The position numbers were made by a program, and so were the translations under genes. Of a DNA stretch of 64,000 nucleotides, positions 35,255-42,599 are shown one piece after another. The notes under the pieces are model-generated. The model worked only from the letters and a program-made list of their open reading frames with translations, was not told the DNA's origin and made no database searches. Position 1 is the stretch's first letter. Each line of letters starts with the position of its first letter. Origin of the DNA: Myxococcales bacterium (GTDB lineage: Bacteria; Myxococcota_A; Polyangia; Polyangiales; Polyangiaceae); assembly GCA_004193285.1 (NCBI GenBank), contig SECP01000004.1, forward strand, positions 62,001 through 126,000, in the 5' to 3' direction.

Positions 35255-36955
35255 GTGAACACGAAGTCATTGGCCACGGTGCTCATCAGCGCCGCGCTCT
35301 CCGGCGGTGGCTGCTTGCTCGTCACTCCGCTCGACGAGCTTCCGGCAATGCGGGGCGAAGCACCCAGCACCAGCGGCAGCGGCGGAGTGGCCGACGGGGG
35401 CGCGAGCGCCGCCGGGGGCGCAGCCGGCGAAATGTCCGGCGCTGGCAGCGGCGGCAGCGGTATTTTTCCGGACGGTACCTGCCAGACGAACGCGCAGTGC
35501 ATTGCGGAGGCCGCGGACGAACCGGCGCGCTGTCGTCCGAGTGATCACAAGTGCGTGCCCTTGCGTGATGAAGCCTGCCCCGTCGTGGTCGGTGAGGCGG
35601 AGGATCCGAATGCCGTCTACTTTGGCGCCTTCGCATCGTTGGACGGCGTGACACCCGAGGACAACTCCATCGTCTGGGCGCACCAACTCGCGCTCGACGA
35701 GCTGAGCGGTGACAGCATGGGAGGCTTGCCCGACGGCGTCAAAGGGCGGCGGCGCCCCCTCGTGATGATCGTGTGCAACAACTTGGAGGATCTGATCCAG
35801 CCGTCGTTGAAGCACCTGATCGAGAACGTGCAGGTGCCGGCCGTGCTCGCGACGTTGAAGCCGGGGGACTTGCGGCGCGCGTACGAAGAGTACGCGGCGC
35901 ATGACGTCTTCTATCTGAGCCCGGTGTCGGTAACCAAGAGCATCGCTTCGGTGTCGGACGAGGGGCGCATCTGGAACTTGCTCGGACAACCCAGCGATTT
36001 CGCGCCCACCTATGCCGCGCTCCTGGCTCGCTCCGAGGCCTGGCTGCGTGCAGACCGCGAGCTGGGCGACGCTCCCATCCGGGTGGCGCTCGTGGCCACT
36101 CGGGACGCGTTCGATTCGGAGCTGCGCGACGCCGTCACCACCGCGATACACTTCAACGGCCAGCAAACGGCGGCAGAAAACGAAGAGAGCGATCAGTTCC
36201 GCTCCATCACCCTCGACCCCGACGCGCCGGAATTGGCGACCCAGGCGGCACAGCTCGCCGAGTTTGCGCCCGACATCGTGATCTCGACCGCGAGCGACCT
36301 GTTCCTGCAGAGGGGCGGCCTCCAGGACCGGCTCGAGACCGAGTGGGGAGTGCTGGCAGGCGGCAAAAAGCGTCCCTTCTACATTCTGTCGCCCTACGAC
36401 GCGGGCAACGTGAACACGCTGCGCGACCGCATCAGCGGGGTCATCCAGGAAGATCCGAACGGCGGGGAAGACAACGAGCGCTACGTCGGAGTCACCATCG
36501 CCCCGCCGGCGGACGTCACGCTCCAGCGCGCTTATGAGGTGCGGCTCCGCTCGCTCTTCAAGGACGCGATTCTGGACACCGCGAACTACTACGACGCGAC
36601 CTACTACTTGGCGTACGCCATGTACGCAGCGGACCAGCCCGCAGGGCTGACCGGCTCTGGCATCAGCGCAGGAATGCAGCGGCTTTTCGCGGGGAAACAG
36701 AACTTCGATGTCGGCCCGGGCGTCATCGGCGACGTCTTCGATGCGCTGAGGAAGCCCGGCTCGTTCGTCCATCTGAACGGCACGCTGGGCCCTCCGGAGA
36801 TCGACGTCAGCCGGGGAGTCCGCCCAGTCGACGGCGGAGTATTCTGCTTTTCGCGAACCGGGACCAGCGCTCGAGTCGTACCCAACGCTGCGCGCTTCGA
36901 TCGAGATCAGGAGAAGTTCGTCGGCAGCCTCGCGGCTTGCAACCCGGATTTCTAG
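35255..36955 (+). CDS. Lipoprotein with a type I periplasmic-binding (Leu/Ile/Val receptor)-like domain
   Basis: The 566-aa protein starts at a GTG two bases after the preceding stop. A longer frame from 34166 is only a shadow of the upstream gene. A signal peptide leads to probable Cys20, followed by a Gly/Ser linker and a small Cys motif (CQTNAQCIAEA, CRPSDHKCVPL). From about residue 110 it resembles branched-chain amino-acid-binding proteins: VYFGAFASLDG, SIVWAHQLALDELSG, VPAVLATLKPGDLRRAYEEY, FYLSPVSVTKS and a late DATYYLAYAMYAAD. Substrate binding without an adjacent permease suggests sensing rather than transport; that is inference. Confidence 0.8.
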   Translation: MNTKSLATVLISAALSGGGCLLVTPLDELPAMRGEAPSTSGSGGVADGGASAAGGAAGEMSGAGSGGSGIFPDGTCQTNAQCIAEAADEPARCRPSDHKCVPLRDEACPVVVGEAEDPNAVYFGAFASLDGVTPEDNSIVWAHQLALDELSGDSMGGLPDGVKGRRRPLVMIVCNNLEDLIQPSLKHLIENVQVPAVLATLKPGDLRRAYEEYAAHDVFYLSPVSVTKSIASVSDEGRIWNLLGQPSDFAPTYAALLARSEAWLRADRELGDAPIRVALVATRDAFDSELRDAVTTAIHFNGQQTAAENEESDQFRSITLDPDAPELATQAAQLAEFAPDIVISTASDLFLQRGGLQDRLETEWGVLAGGKKRPFYILSPYDAGNVNTLRDRISGVIQEDPNGGEDNERYVGVTIAPPADVTLQRAYEVRLRSLFKDAILDTANYYDATYYLAYAMYAADQPAGLTGSGISAGMQRLFAGKQNFDVGPGVIGDVFDALRKPGSFVHLNGTLGPPEIDVSRGVRPVDGGVFCFSRTGTSARVVPNAARFDRDQEKFVGSLAACNPDF

Positions 36956-36959
36956 CAGA

Positions 36960-38066
36960 ATGACCAGGCCGTTCATTGCGATCGCGGCGGTCGCGCTAAC
37001 CACGGCCTGTTCGGCGAGAGCCCCCGAGCAAACGGAGGGCTGGCAACAAGCGGTGGTCGGCGGCGAGCCGTCGGACGAGAGCCAGGACGGAGTGCTCTTG
37101 TTGCGCGGCACAGTGGACGACGGCTCGGAGCTCCTTTGCACCGCGAGCCTCGTCGCTCCGAACCTGGTGCTGACAGCGCGACACTGCGTCGCCTACTTGA
37201 GCGAGGGACTCTTTTCGTGCAGCGCACGCGGTGAGCTGGAGCCGAGCGATGCCGAGGGCGGCCGGCTCGGGCTGCACATCCCGGCAGACCAGCTGGAGGT
37301 GTACTCGGGGCGCGCGCCCCGCCGAGCTTCCGTGGCGCGCGGGCAGCGCGTATTTTCGACGCTATCCCCCACGATTTGCACGAACGACATCGCCTTCGTG
37401 CTGCTGGACCGCGCTCTCTCCTTCCCGCTAGTGCCGATGCGCCTCGAAAGGCCGGCCGAGGCCGGAGAGTCGAGCGTGCTCGTCGGTTTCGGCATGGACG
37501 AAAGCGAGATGGGCATCGACTACGTGACGCAGCCCCGTCGGCAGCGCCGCGACTTGCGGATCGCCGCGGTGGGACCCAGCTCGGTGAGCGAAGGGGTGAC
37601 GACGGCTCCGCCGAGGTCACTCCTGCTACGTGGTCCTTCGGGTTGCATCGGCGACAGCGGCGGGCCGTTGCTCTCGCAAGCGAGCGGCGCGGTGCTCGCG
37701 GTGTATTCGCTCCAAGCTGGCGAGAGCTGCTCTGCGGCGAACGTCGGCCAGCAGCTGGTGCAAGTGCAGCCGTTCACGGCTCTCATCAGCGAGGCGTTCC
37801 AAGCCGCAGGCGCGGAGCCGCTCCCGGAGCCGGAGCCGAGCGCCAGCGGCGGCGACGGCGGGCAACCACCGGCCTCTCCAGAACCGCGCGAAGCCGGCGC
37901 CGGTGGTGCGCCCACGGAGCTGCCGACGGGGGCCTCACCTCAGGAAAGCACCGGGTGCAGCTTCGCTACCACCTTCGGGCCGAAAACGTCGGCATGGCTC
38001 TGGGTTGCGATGGCCATGCTCCGGCGGGCTCGGCGACGAGGCGGTTCGTCAACGCCGCCCGTCTAG
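36960..38066 (+). CDS. Chymotrypsin-fold serine protease, lipoprotein with MYXO-CTERM-like tail
   Basis: The 368-aa protein has a lipobox TTAC (Cys17) followed by VVGGEP at 32-37, the usual activation-site N-terminus of an S1 protease. The triad is His75 (LTARHC), Asp143 (TNDIAF) and Ser233 (GDSGGP). The residue at the primary specificity position, six before Ser233, is Ser227 rather than Asp, so trypsin-like Lys/Arg preference is unlikely. A Pro/Ala/Gly linker (about 285-330) leads to GCSFA, a hydrophobic helix (AWLWVAMAM) and RRARRR, the layout of a MYXO-CTERM sorting tail. A protein with both lipobox and this tail is odd. It is the last gene of the four-gene operon; its 3' end overlaps the convergent kinase gene by 18 bp. 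Confidence 0.85.
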   Translation: MTRPFIAIAAVALTTACSARAPEQTEGWQQAVVGGEPSDESQDGVLLLRGTVDDGSELLCTASLVAPNLVLTARHCVAYLSEGLFSCSARGELEPSDAEGGRLGLHIPADQLEVYSGRAPRRASVARGQRVFSTLSPTICTNDIAFVLLDRALSFPLVPMRLERPAEAGESSVLVGFGMDESEMGIDYVTQPRRQRRDLRIAAVGPSSVSEGVTTAPPRSLLLRGPSGCIGDSGGPLLSQASGAVLAVYSLQAGESCSAANVGQQLVQVQPFTALISEAFQAAGAEPLPEPEPSASGGDGGQPPASPEPREAGAGGAPTELPTGASPQESTGCSFATTFGPKTSAWLWVAMAMLRRARRRGGSSTPPV

Positions 38067-39530
38067 CGGGTCAGCGGTTGGCGTCGGTTTCGAAGCCGCG
38101 GGCGTCGCCGACGGTGCGGCCAGCTTGGCCTTACCTTTGGGCGAGACCCCCATCGTGCCGCTGCGCGGAGCCGGTGCTGAAAGGACGGGCGCTACCGACG
38201 CCGTGCTGGGCAGAGCCGCGCTGAGCTCTGCCTGCGCCGCGACCGCCGGAGCCGGCGTCGACTGCGTGGCGGCCGCTACCGCCGGCGCCTGCGGCATGGC
38301 CTCTTCCGGCGCCCGCTCGGGGCTCACCCTCGTGCGGCTCTGCCAAAGCACCAGCGCGCCCAGCACGATGCCGAAGGCCATGGCCGAAGCGATGACGAGG
38401 CGGCGCCGCGAACGGCGCACGAGCGAAGGCGTCGCCTCCCAGTCCATCCGCGTGCTCTTCTCGCTTCGCGCGGCGGGCGCGGGCGTGACGACCCGGACGC
38501 GATCGATCTCGGTCGGCTGATCACCGGATACCGGATTGCCGGTGATGGGATTGCCGGCGGGGCTTTGCAGGGTGCGCTCGGACGAGGGCGACTTGTCCGC
38601 CGTGACGGGGCGCAGCGACACCGAGCGCAAGATGCCAGAGATGCGCGAGACCGACGGGTGCGAGCGGGGAGCGAACGGCGAGAGCGCGTCCGCCAGCTCC
38701 GCGACCGTTTGGTAGCGATTGTCCGGGTTCTTCTCCAGGCACTTGGCGATCACGGCCGCGAGCTCGGGCGGCACGTCCGGCCGCTTGTCGCGAATCTCTG
38801 GCAGCGGATCGGAGACGACCGCGGCCAAGAGCGCCAGCGGTGAATCCGCGTTGAACGGCGGATCCCTAGTGAGCAGCTCCCACAGGATGGACCCGAGGGA
38901 CCAGATGTCCGTCCGCGTGTCTACCGACTTGGGCCGCCGAATTTGCTCCGGTGACATGTAAGCGGGCGACCCGAGGAGCGAGTGGGTGGCCGTCAGACTC
39001 GGCGCGGGCTCGAGCGCGCTGTCGTCCACATTGATGGCTTTGCTGATGCCGAAATCCAGCACCTTTACCAGCGGGCTCCCATCCGGACGATGCGTCAGAA
39101 ACAGGTTGGCTGGCTTGAGGTCACGATGGATCAGGCCCATCGAGTGCGCCTCGGCCACCGCCTCCGAAGCCTGCAGCACGTAGTCGATGGCCGTCGGCAC
39201 ATCCAGCTGTTGGCCGGGCAGATCGAGCTCGTCCGCCAAGTCCCGGCCGGACAGGAACTCCATGACCATGTACGGCGAGCCGTTGGTGAGCTCTCCCACG
39301 TCCAAGACGCGAGCCACGTGCTCACTCTGGATGCGGACCGCTGCGCGCGCTTCACGAAGGAAGCGCGTCACCGAGTCCTCGTTTTCGCACAACTCCGGCA
39401 CGAGGAGCTTCACCGCCACGCGCTGGCCGAGCTGCTCGTGAAGCGCGGCGACGACGTACCCCATGCCGCCCGCGCCGAGCACTTGCTCGACGCGGTACTT
39501 GCCCGCAAGCAGGTCGCCTTGCTGGATCAT
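38049..39530 (-). CDS. Hanks-type Ser/Thr protein kinase with one transmembrane helix
   Basis: The 493-aa protein has a complete kinase domain (about residues 9-285): Gly loop LGAGGMGYV, Lys41 in VAVKLL, HRDLKPANL with Asp137, DFG with Asp159, and MSPEQ. An Arg/Ser/Pro-rich juxtamembrane region follows. One transmembrane helix lies near 377-393 (LVIASAMAFGIVLGALV), and a Pro/Ala/Ser-rich extracytoplasmic tail without a recognisable sensor domain ends the protein. All catalytic residues are intact, so it should be active. It is convergent with, and overlaps, the serine protease gene. Confidence 0.92.
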   Translation of the reverse strand: MIQQGDLLAGKYRVEQVLGAGGMGYVVAALHEQLGQRVAVKLLVPELCENEDSVTRFLREARAAVRIQSEHVARVLDVGELTNGSPYMVMEFLSGRDLADELDLPGQQLDVPTAIDYVLQASEAVAEAHSMGLIHRDLKPANLFLTHRPDGSPLVKVLDFGISKAINVDDSALEPAPSLTATHSLLGSPAYMSPEQIRRPKSVDTRTDIWSLGSILWELLTRDPPFNADSPLALLAAVVSDPLPEIRDKRPDVPPELAAVIAKCLEKNPDNRYQTVAELADALSPFAPRSHPSVSRISGILRSVSLRPVTADKSPSSERTLQSPAGNPITGNPVSGDQPTEIDRVRVVTPAPAARSEKSTRMDWEATPSLVRRSRRRLVIASAMAFGIVLGALVLWQSRTRVSPERAPEEAMPQAPAVAAATQSTPAPAVAAQAELSAALPSTASVAPVLSAPAPRSGTMGVSPKGKAKLAAPSATPAASKPTPTADPLDGRR

Positions 39531-39588
39531 GGGGCTCCAACAGATACCACGGGACGGCGCCCCCCGCGCCCGTCACCGCGAAAAAGGC

Positions 39589-40590
39589 CTATTCGCAGAC
39601 GGGCACGGCGTTTACGTAGCCGCCGTCGGGGCATTCCTGTGCGCTCGCGCAGCCGCAGGTGCTTGCGACGCAAGTCGACTGACCTGCCACGTCCGCCGCG
39701 GCGCATTCCGTGGAATCCGCGCAACCGCAATGTGAGCCCTCTCCGCACACGGACCCGCCGCTCGCGGTGCACTCGCCGGACGAAGCGCACTCGCAAAGGC
39801 CCGTCACCGCGTTGCAAGTCGTGCCGATTCCCAGCTCCGCCTCGCAACTACCGAAAAGCTCATCCGCGCAGCCAAAGATGCAGGCGCCGGCGCTACAGCG
39901 CGCGGTTTGACGGACGCAGACGGTGCTTTGCCCCGCGGCCCCCTGCTTTGCCACCGTTACCGCATCACCGCCCGCCTCGCTGCACAACGTCTCCGAGTCG
40001 GCGAGCGGCGCGCAGTAGCCCGCCGAGTCGAACACCACGCAGTCGTAACCGTCGTCGCAAGTGTCCGCCGACTCGCAAGGCGAGAGGAAGTTGCCGAACG
40101 GCACGCAGTCCTCGTTGTCGCTGCAAGCCAACACCGGCTCTTCACAGCGCTTCGTCACCGGATTGCACTTGGCCTCGCTCTCGTCGAGCCGCACGCAGTC
40201 TTCGTCCGAATCGCAACCGTAGGCGCACTGCTTTGCCTTCGCCACGATTGGCGGCTCGCCGCCCGCTCCGCCCTCCCCGGCTGCGCCCGCAACCGGAGTC
40301 AGCGGCTCACCACCAGCGCCTGCGCCGCCGGCTACCGGCTGACCGCCTGAGCCCTGCCCGCCGCCGCCAACAGTTGCGCCGGCGCCATTGCCGGCCTCGC
40401 CCGCGCTGCTCGTGCCTCCGTTGCCGGTACCGGCGGGGCTCGTGCCGCCACTGCCCGCTTCGCCGGAGCCGCCGCCTTCGCCCGCGGCCCCAGGCTGCTG
40501 CTGGCTCGAGTCGTCGTCACCGCAGCCGACCGCCGCAAGCCAAGAGACCGAAATGATGCTGATGACGCCCAGAGCTCGTGAAAAAGCCAT
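39589..40590 (-). CDS. Cys-rich lipoprotein with EGF-like or disulfide-knot repeats
   Basis: The 333-aa protein has a lipobox AAVGC (Cys23). A Gly/Ala/Ser linker of about 90 aa follows, then a region with roughly 30 Cys in short spacings (CAYGCDSDEDCVRL, CEEPVLACSDNEDCVPF, CGCADSTECAA, CGCASAQECPDGG). The repeats resemble myxobacterial cysteine-rich surface repeats. No enzyme motif is visible. It lies 58 bp downstream of the kinase start on the opposite side, so it is not clearly in an operon with any neighbour. Confidence 0.78.
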   Translation of the reverse strand: MAFSRALGVISIISVSWLAAVGCGDDDSSQQQPGAAGEGGGSGEAGSGGTSPAGTGNGGTSSAGEAGNGAGATVGGGGQGSGGQPVAGGAGAGGEPLTPVAGAAGEGGAGGEPPIVAKAKQCAYGCDSDEDCVRLDESEAKCNPVTKRCEEPVLACSDNEDCVPFGNFLSPCESADTCDDGYDCVVFDSAGYCAPLADSETLCSEAGGDAVTVAKQGAAGQSTVCVRQTARCSAGACIFGCADELFGSCEAELGIGTTCNAVTGLCECASSGECTASGGSVCGEGSHCGCADSTECAAADVAGQSTCVASTCGCASAQECPDGGYVNAVPVCE

Positions 40591-40628
40591 GCGAAAGCTC
40601 TCCTCTCCGCGAGGCTCATAACACGAAC

Positions 40629-41648
40629 TCAGCCGTGGGAGGCGCAGTAACGGTCTCGCAAGGTGGCTCCCGGAGTCAGCAACGTACCGAGAAGGCCGCC
40701 CAGCAGGTTCGCGTTGCGATCAGCGAGCGCCTGCAACAATCGCGCAGGCTCGACCGGCAGCCCCGCGAGCTCTGCGAGCGCTTGTTGCAGGCTCAGCGGA
40801 GTGTAAGCGGTGGCGACGATGATCAAATTCGCCTCGATGGCGGCGCTCTGCTCGATCCGAGCCGCCACCTGCGCGCGGGCCTCCGGCGTGGGCGCGCTGA
40901 CCAGCGCCTCCGCGCTGCGCCACGCGAGCTCGCGCCACCCCACGAGGAGCTGCAGAAGCGCGACTTCGTCCAGAGTCGACCCGTTGAGCTGGGTGTCGTC
41001 CACGAGCGGATCGTAGCGGGCCGCCGCTTCGTCGAAGAGCGGCTCCACCACCCGGTTCAGGAAAGCATTCACTTGGTCGTGGTCCGGCTTGCGCGACGTG
41101 CCATCCGGTTTGACTAGTCCGATCGCCTCGAGCACGAACGGCAGGTCACGGTTCACATGCGCGTTCATGCCGAGCAAAATGCTGCCGGTGCCGTTCACCT
41201 GTTTGGCTTCCGAAGCGCGAAAGGCGAGCTGCCACGCGCGGGGCGCCCCCGCAGGATTTCCCGCATGGTACGCGTCCCAAGCGTCGAAGTACTGCTTGGC
41301 GAAGTTCGCGTCTTGATGATTGATGAAAGCCGGATCGCTGAAGAAGCCTGGCTCCAACACCGCGACTTTGTATTGCTCGGTCGTGCGCAGGTACGTGAGC
41401 GCAAAGAGCGCCGCGTGGTCGCACCTCGCCTCCAGCGCGTCGAAGCGCGTCGTCATCTCCGCGATGACCGAGTCCACGCACGCGAGCTGCCCGGACTGAC
41501 ACACGTTGGCGCTGGAAGGCTCGTACGTGGTCGTGAGACCAGGCAGAAGCGCGGACCACGGAATGAACGGCGGGTCAGCCAGCGCCGAGCCGATGGGCCA
41601 AGCGAGCGACAATGCCAAACCCAAGCCACGTCGAAGAACGCGATGCAT
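40629..41648 (-). CDS. Exported DUF5995-like protein
   Basis: The 339-aa protein has a signal peptide (LGLALSLAWPIGSALA). The mature part contains DALEARCDHAALFALTYLRTTE, the long segment around SILLGMNAHVNRDLPFVLEAIGL and FLNRVVEPLFDEAAARYDP, which match my recollection of DUF5995, a family of unknown function with conserved His/Asn/Arg residues that look like a possible active site. It is monocistronic or follows the S51 peptidase gene by 45 bp. Confidence 0.72.
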   Translation of the reverse strand: MHRVLRRGLGLALSLAWPIGSALADPPFIPWSALLPGLTTTYEPSSANVCQSGQLACVDSVIAEMTTRFDALEARCDHAALFALTYLRTTEQYKVAVLEPGFFSDPAFINHQDANFAKQYFDAWDAYHAGNPAGAPRAWQLAFRASEAKQVNGTGSILLGMNAHVNRDLPFVLEAIGLVKPDGTSRKPDHDQVNAFLNRVVEPLFDEAAARYDPLVDDTQLNGSTLDEVALLQLLVGWRELAWRSAEALVSAPTPEARAQVAARIEQSAAIEANLIIVATAYTPLSLQQALAELAGLPVEPARLLQALADRNANLLGGLLGTLLTPGATLRDRYCASHG

Positions 41649-41693
41649 GAGGTCCCTCCTCGGAGCTCGAGCGGCCCCGGCTTGAGGACCACG

Positions 41694-42422
41694 TTACGCG
41701 CCGAGGTAGCGAACCGGCAAGGCTTCTTCCACCAGCTCGCCCTCGCGCAGGGTGACGCTGTAGGTGTGAGACTGGGGGCGCGAGCTCACGCACTCCACGA
41801 GCGTCGTCCCCTCGAACACGAAGGCGGCGCCGTCGTCCGCGGCAAAGCCCGCTGAAATCATGCCGTCCGTGATACTTTTTCGAAAGGTCACGCGACGCTG
41901 CGCCTCACCGTCGTAGTGCGGGCATGCCGCGCCGGGCACGAGCCCCAAACCGTCCTTCAGTAGCGCGAGCGGACCGAACGAGTCGGTGTTCGACGCTTCG
42001 AACCAACAATTCATCCCCGCGCTCACGCCGCACAGAATTGCCCCGCTCTGCCAGGCGTCACGCAGCAGGCGGTCCAAGCCGTGCGCGCGCCACAAGGCGA
42101 GCAGGTGCAAGGTGCTGCCCCCGCCGACATAGAAGATGTCTTGCTCGGCGACGAAGGCCGCGAGCGCCTCCGTGCTCGCCGGGCGCCGCGGCAAGGTCGC
42201 TGAGTCCACGAGCGTGAGGTCCGCAGCGAGGCAGCGCTGCGCCAGCGCGCGATAGAACCGCGCGATGTACTGCGGCGAGTCGCTGCTCGCGGTTGGCAAG
42301 AAGCACACGCGCGCCGGCTGCCGCCGCGAGAGCGAGAGAATGAAGTCGTCCAAAAGCGGATTTTCGGGCTCACTCGAGAACCCACCGCCGCCCATCGCCA
42401 CGATCTTCCCCAGCGCCGCCAT
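41694..42422 (-). CDS. Peptidase E-like protein (family S51)
   Basis: The 242-aa cytoplasmic class I glutamine-amidotransferase-fold protein has VGGGSTLHLL and the nucleophile elbow GVSAGMNCWF with Ser134. Family S51 includes dipeptidase E (Asp-X cleavage) and cyanophycinase-type enzymes. It lacks a signal peptide. Length and motif order fit peptidase E. The catalytic His probably lies in the ACPHYDGEAQRR segment. Confidence 0.85.
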   Translation of the reverse strand: MAALGKIVAMGGGGFSSEPENPLLDDFILSLSRRQPARVCFLPTASSDSPQYIARFYRALAQRCLAADLTLVDSATLPRRPASTEALAAFVAEQDIFYVGGGSTLHLLALWRAHGLDRLLRDAWQSGAILCGVSAGMNCWFEASNTDSFGPLALLKDGLGLVPGAACPHYDGEAQRRVTFRKSITDGMISAGFAADDGAAFVFEGTTLVECVSSRPQSHTYSVTLREGELVEEALPVRYLGA

Positions 42423-42522
42423 GCCTCACTTTTGCCGGCGTTGCTCTCGCCGTCAACTCGCTCGCGGCCGATGAGGCTGGCCCTGCCCAAGCCCGCTCGT
42501 CACCGTGCAGGCCACAACGACC

Positions 42523-42561
42523 TTTCTTGGTAGGCCGGTCTCGGCGCCCAGCTGGGCGCCG
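42523..42561. repeat. Dispersed palindromic repeat, copy 2
   Basis: A perfect 20-bp palindrome (CGGCGCCCAGCTGGGCGCCG, 42542-42561) is preceded by TTTCTT and GTAGGCCGGT as in the copy at 23905-23947. It lies 38 bp beyond the stop of the minus-strand TMTC-like gene. Confidence 0.6.
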
Positions 42562-42599
42562 TCGCCACGAACGGAAACTCGGCCTCCCTGCCCCGCCGC

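Noticed and set aside
35267-37141. Long minus-strand open frame opposite the receptor-like lipoprotein and the protease start
   Set aside because: It is a mirror of two genes with clear signal peptides and coupled starts, and its composition is Arg/Val/Glu-rich without motifs.
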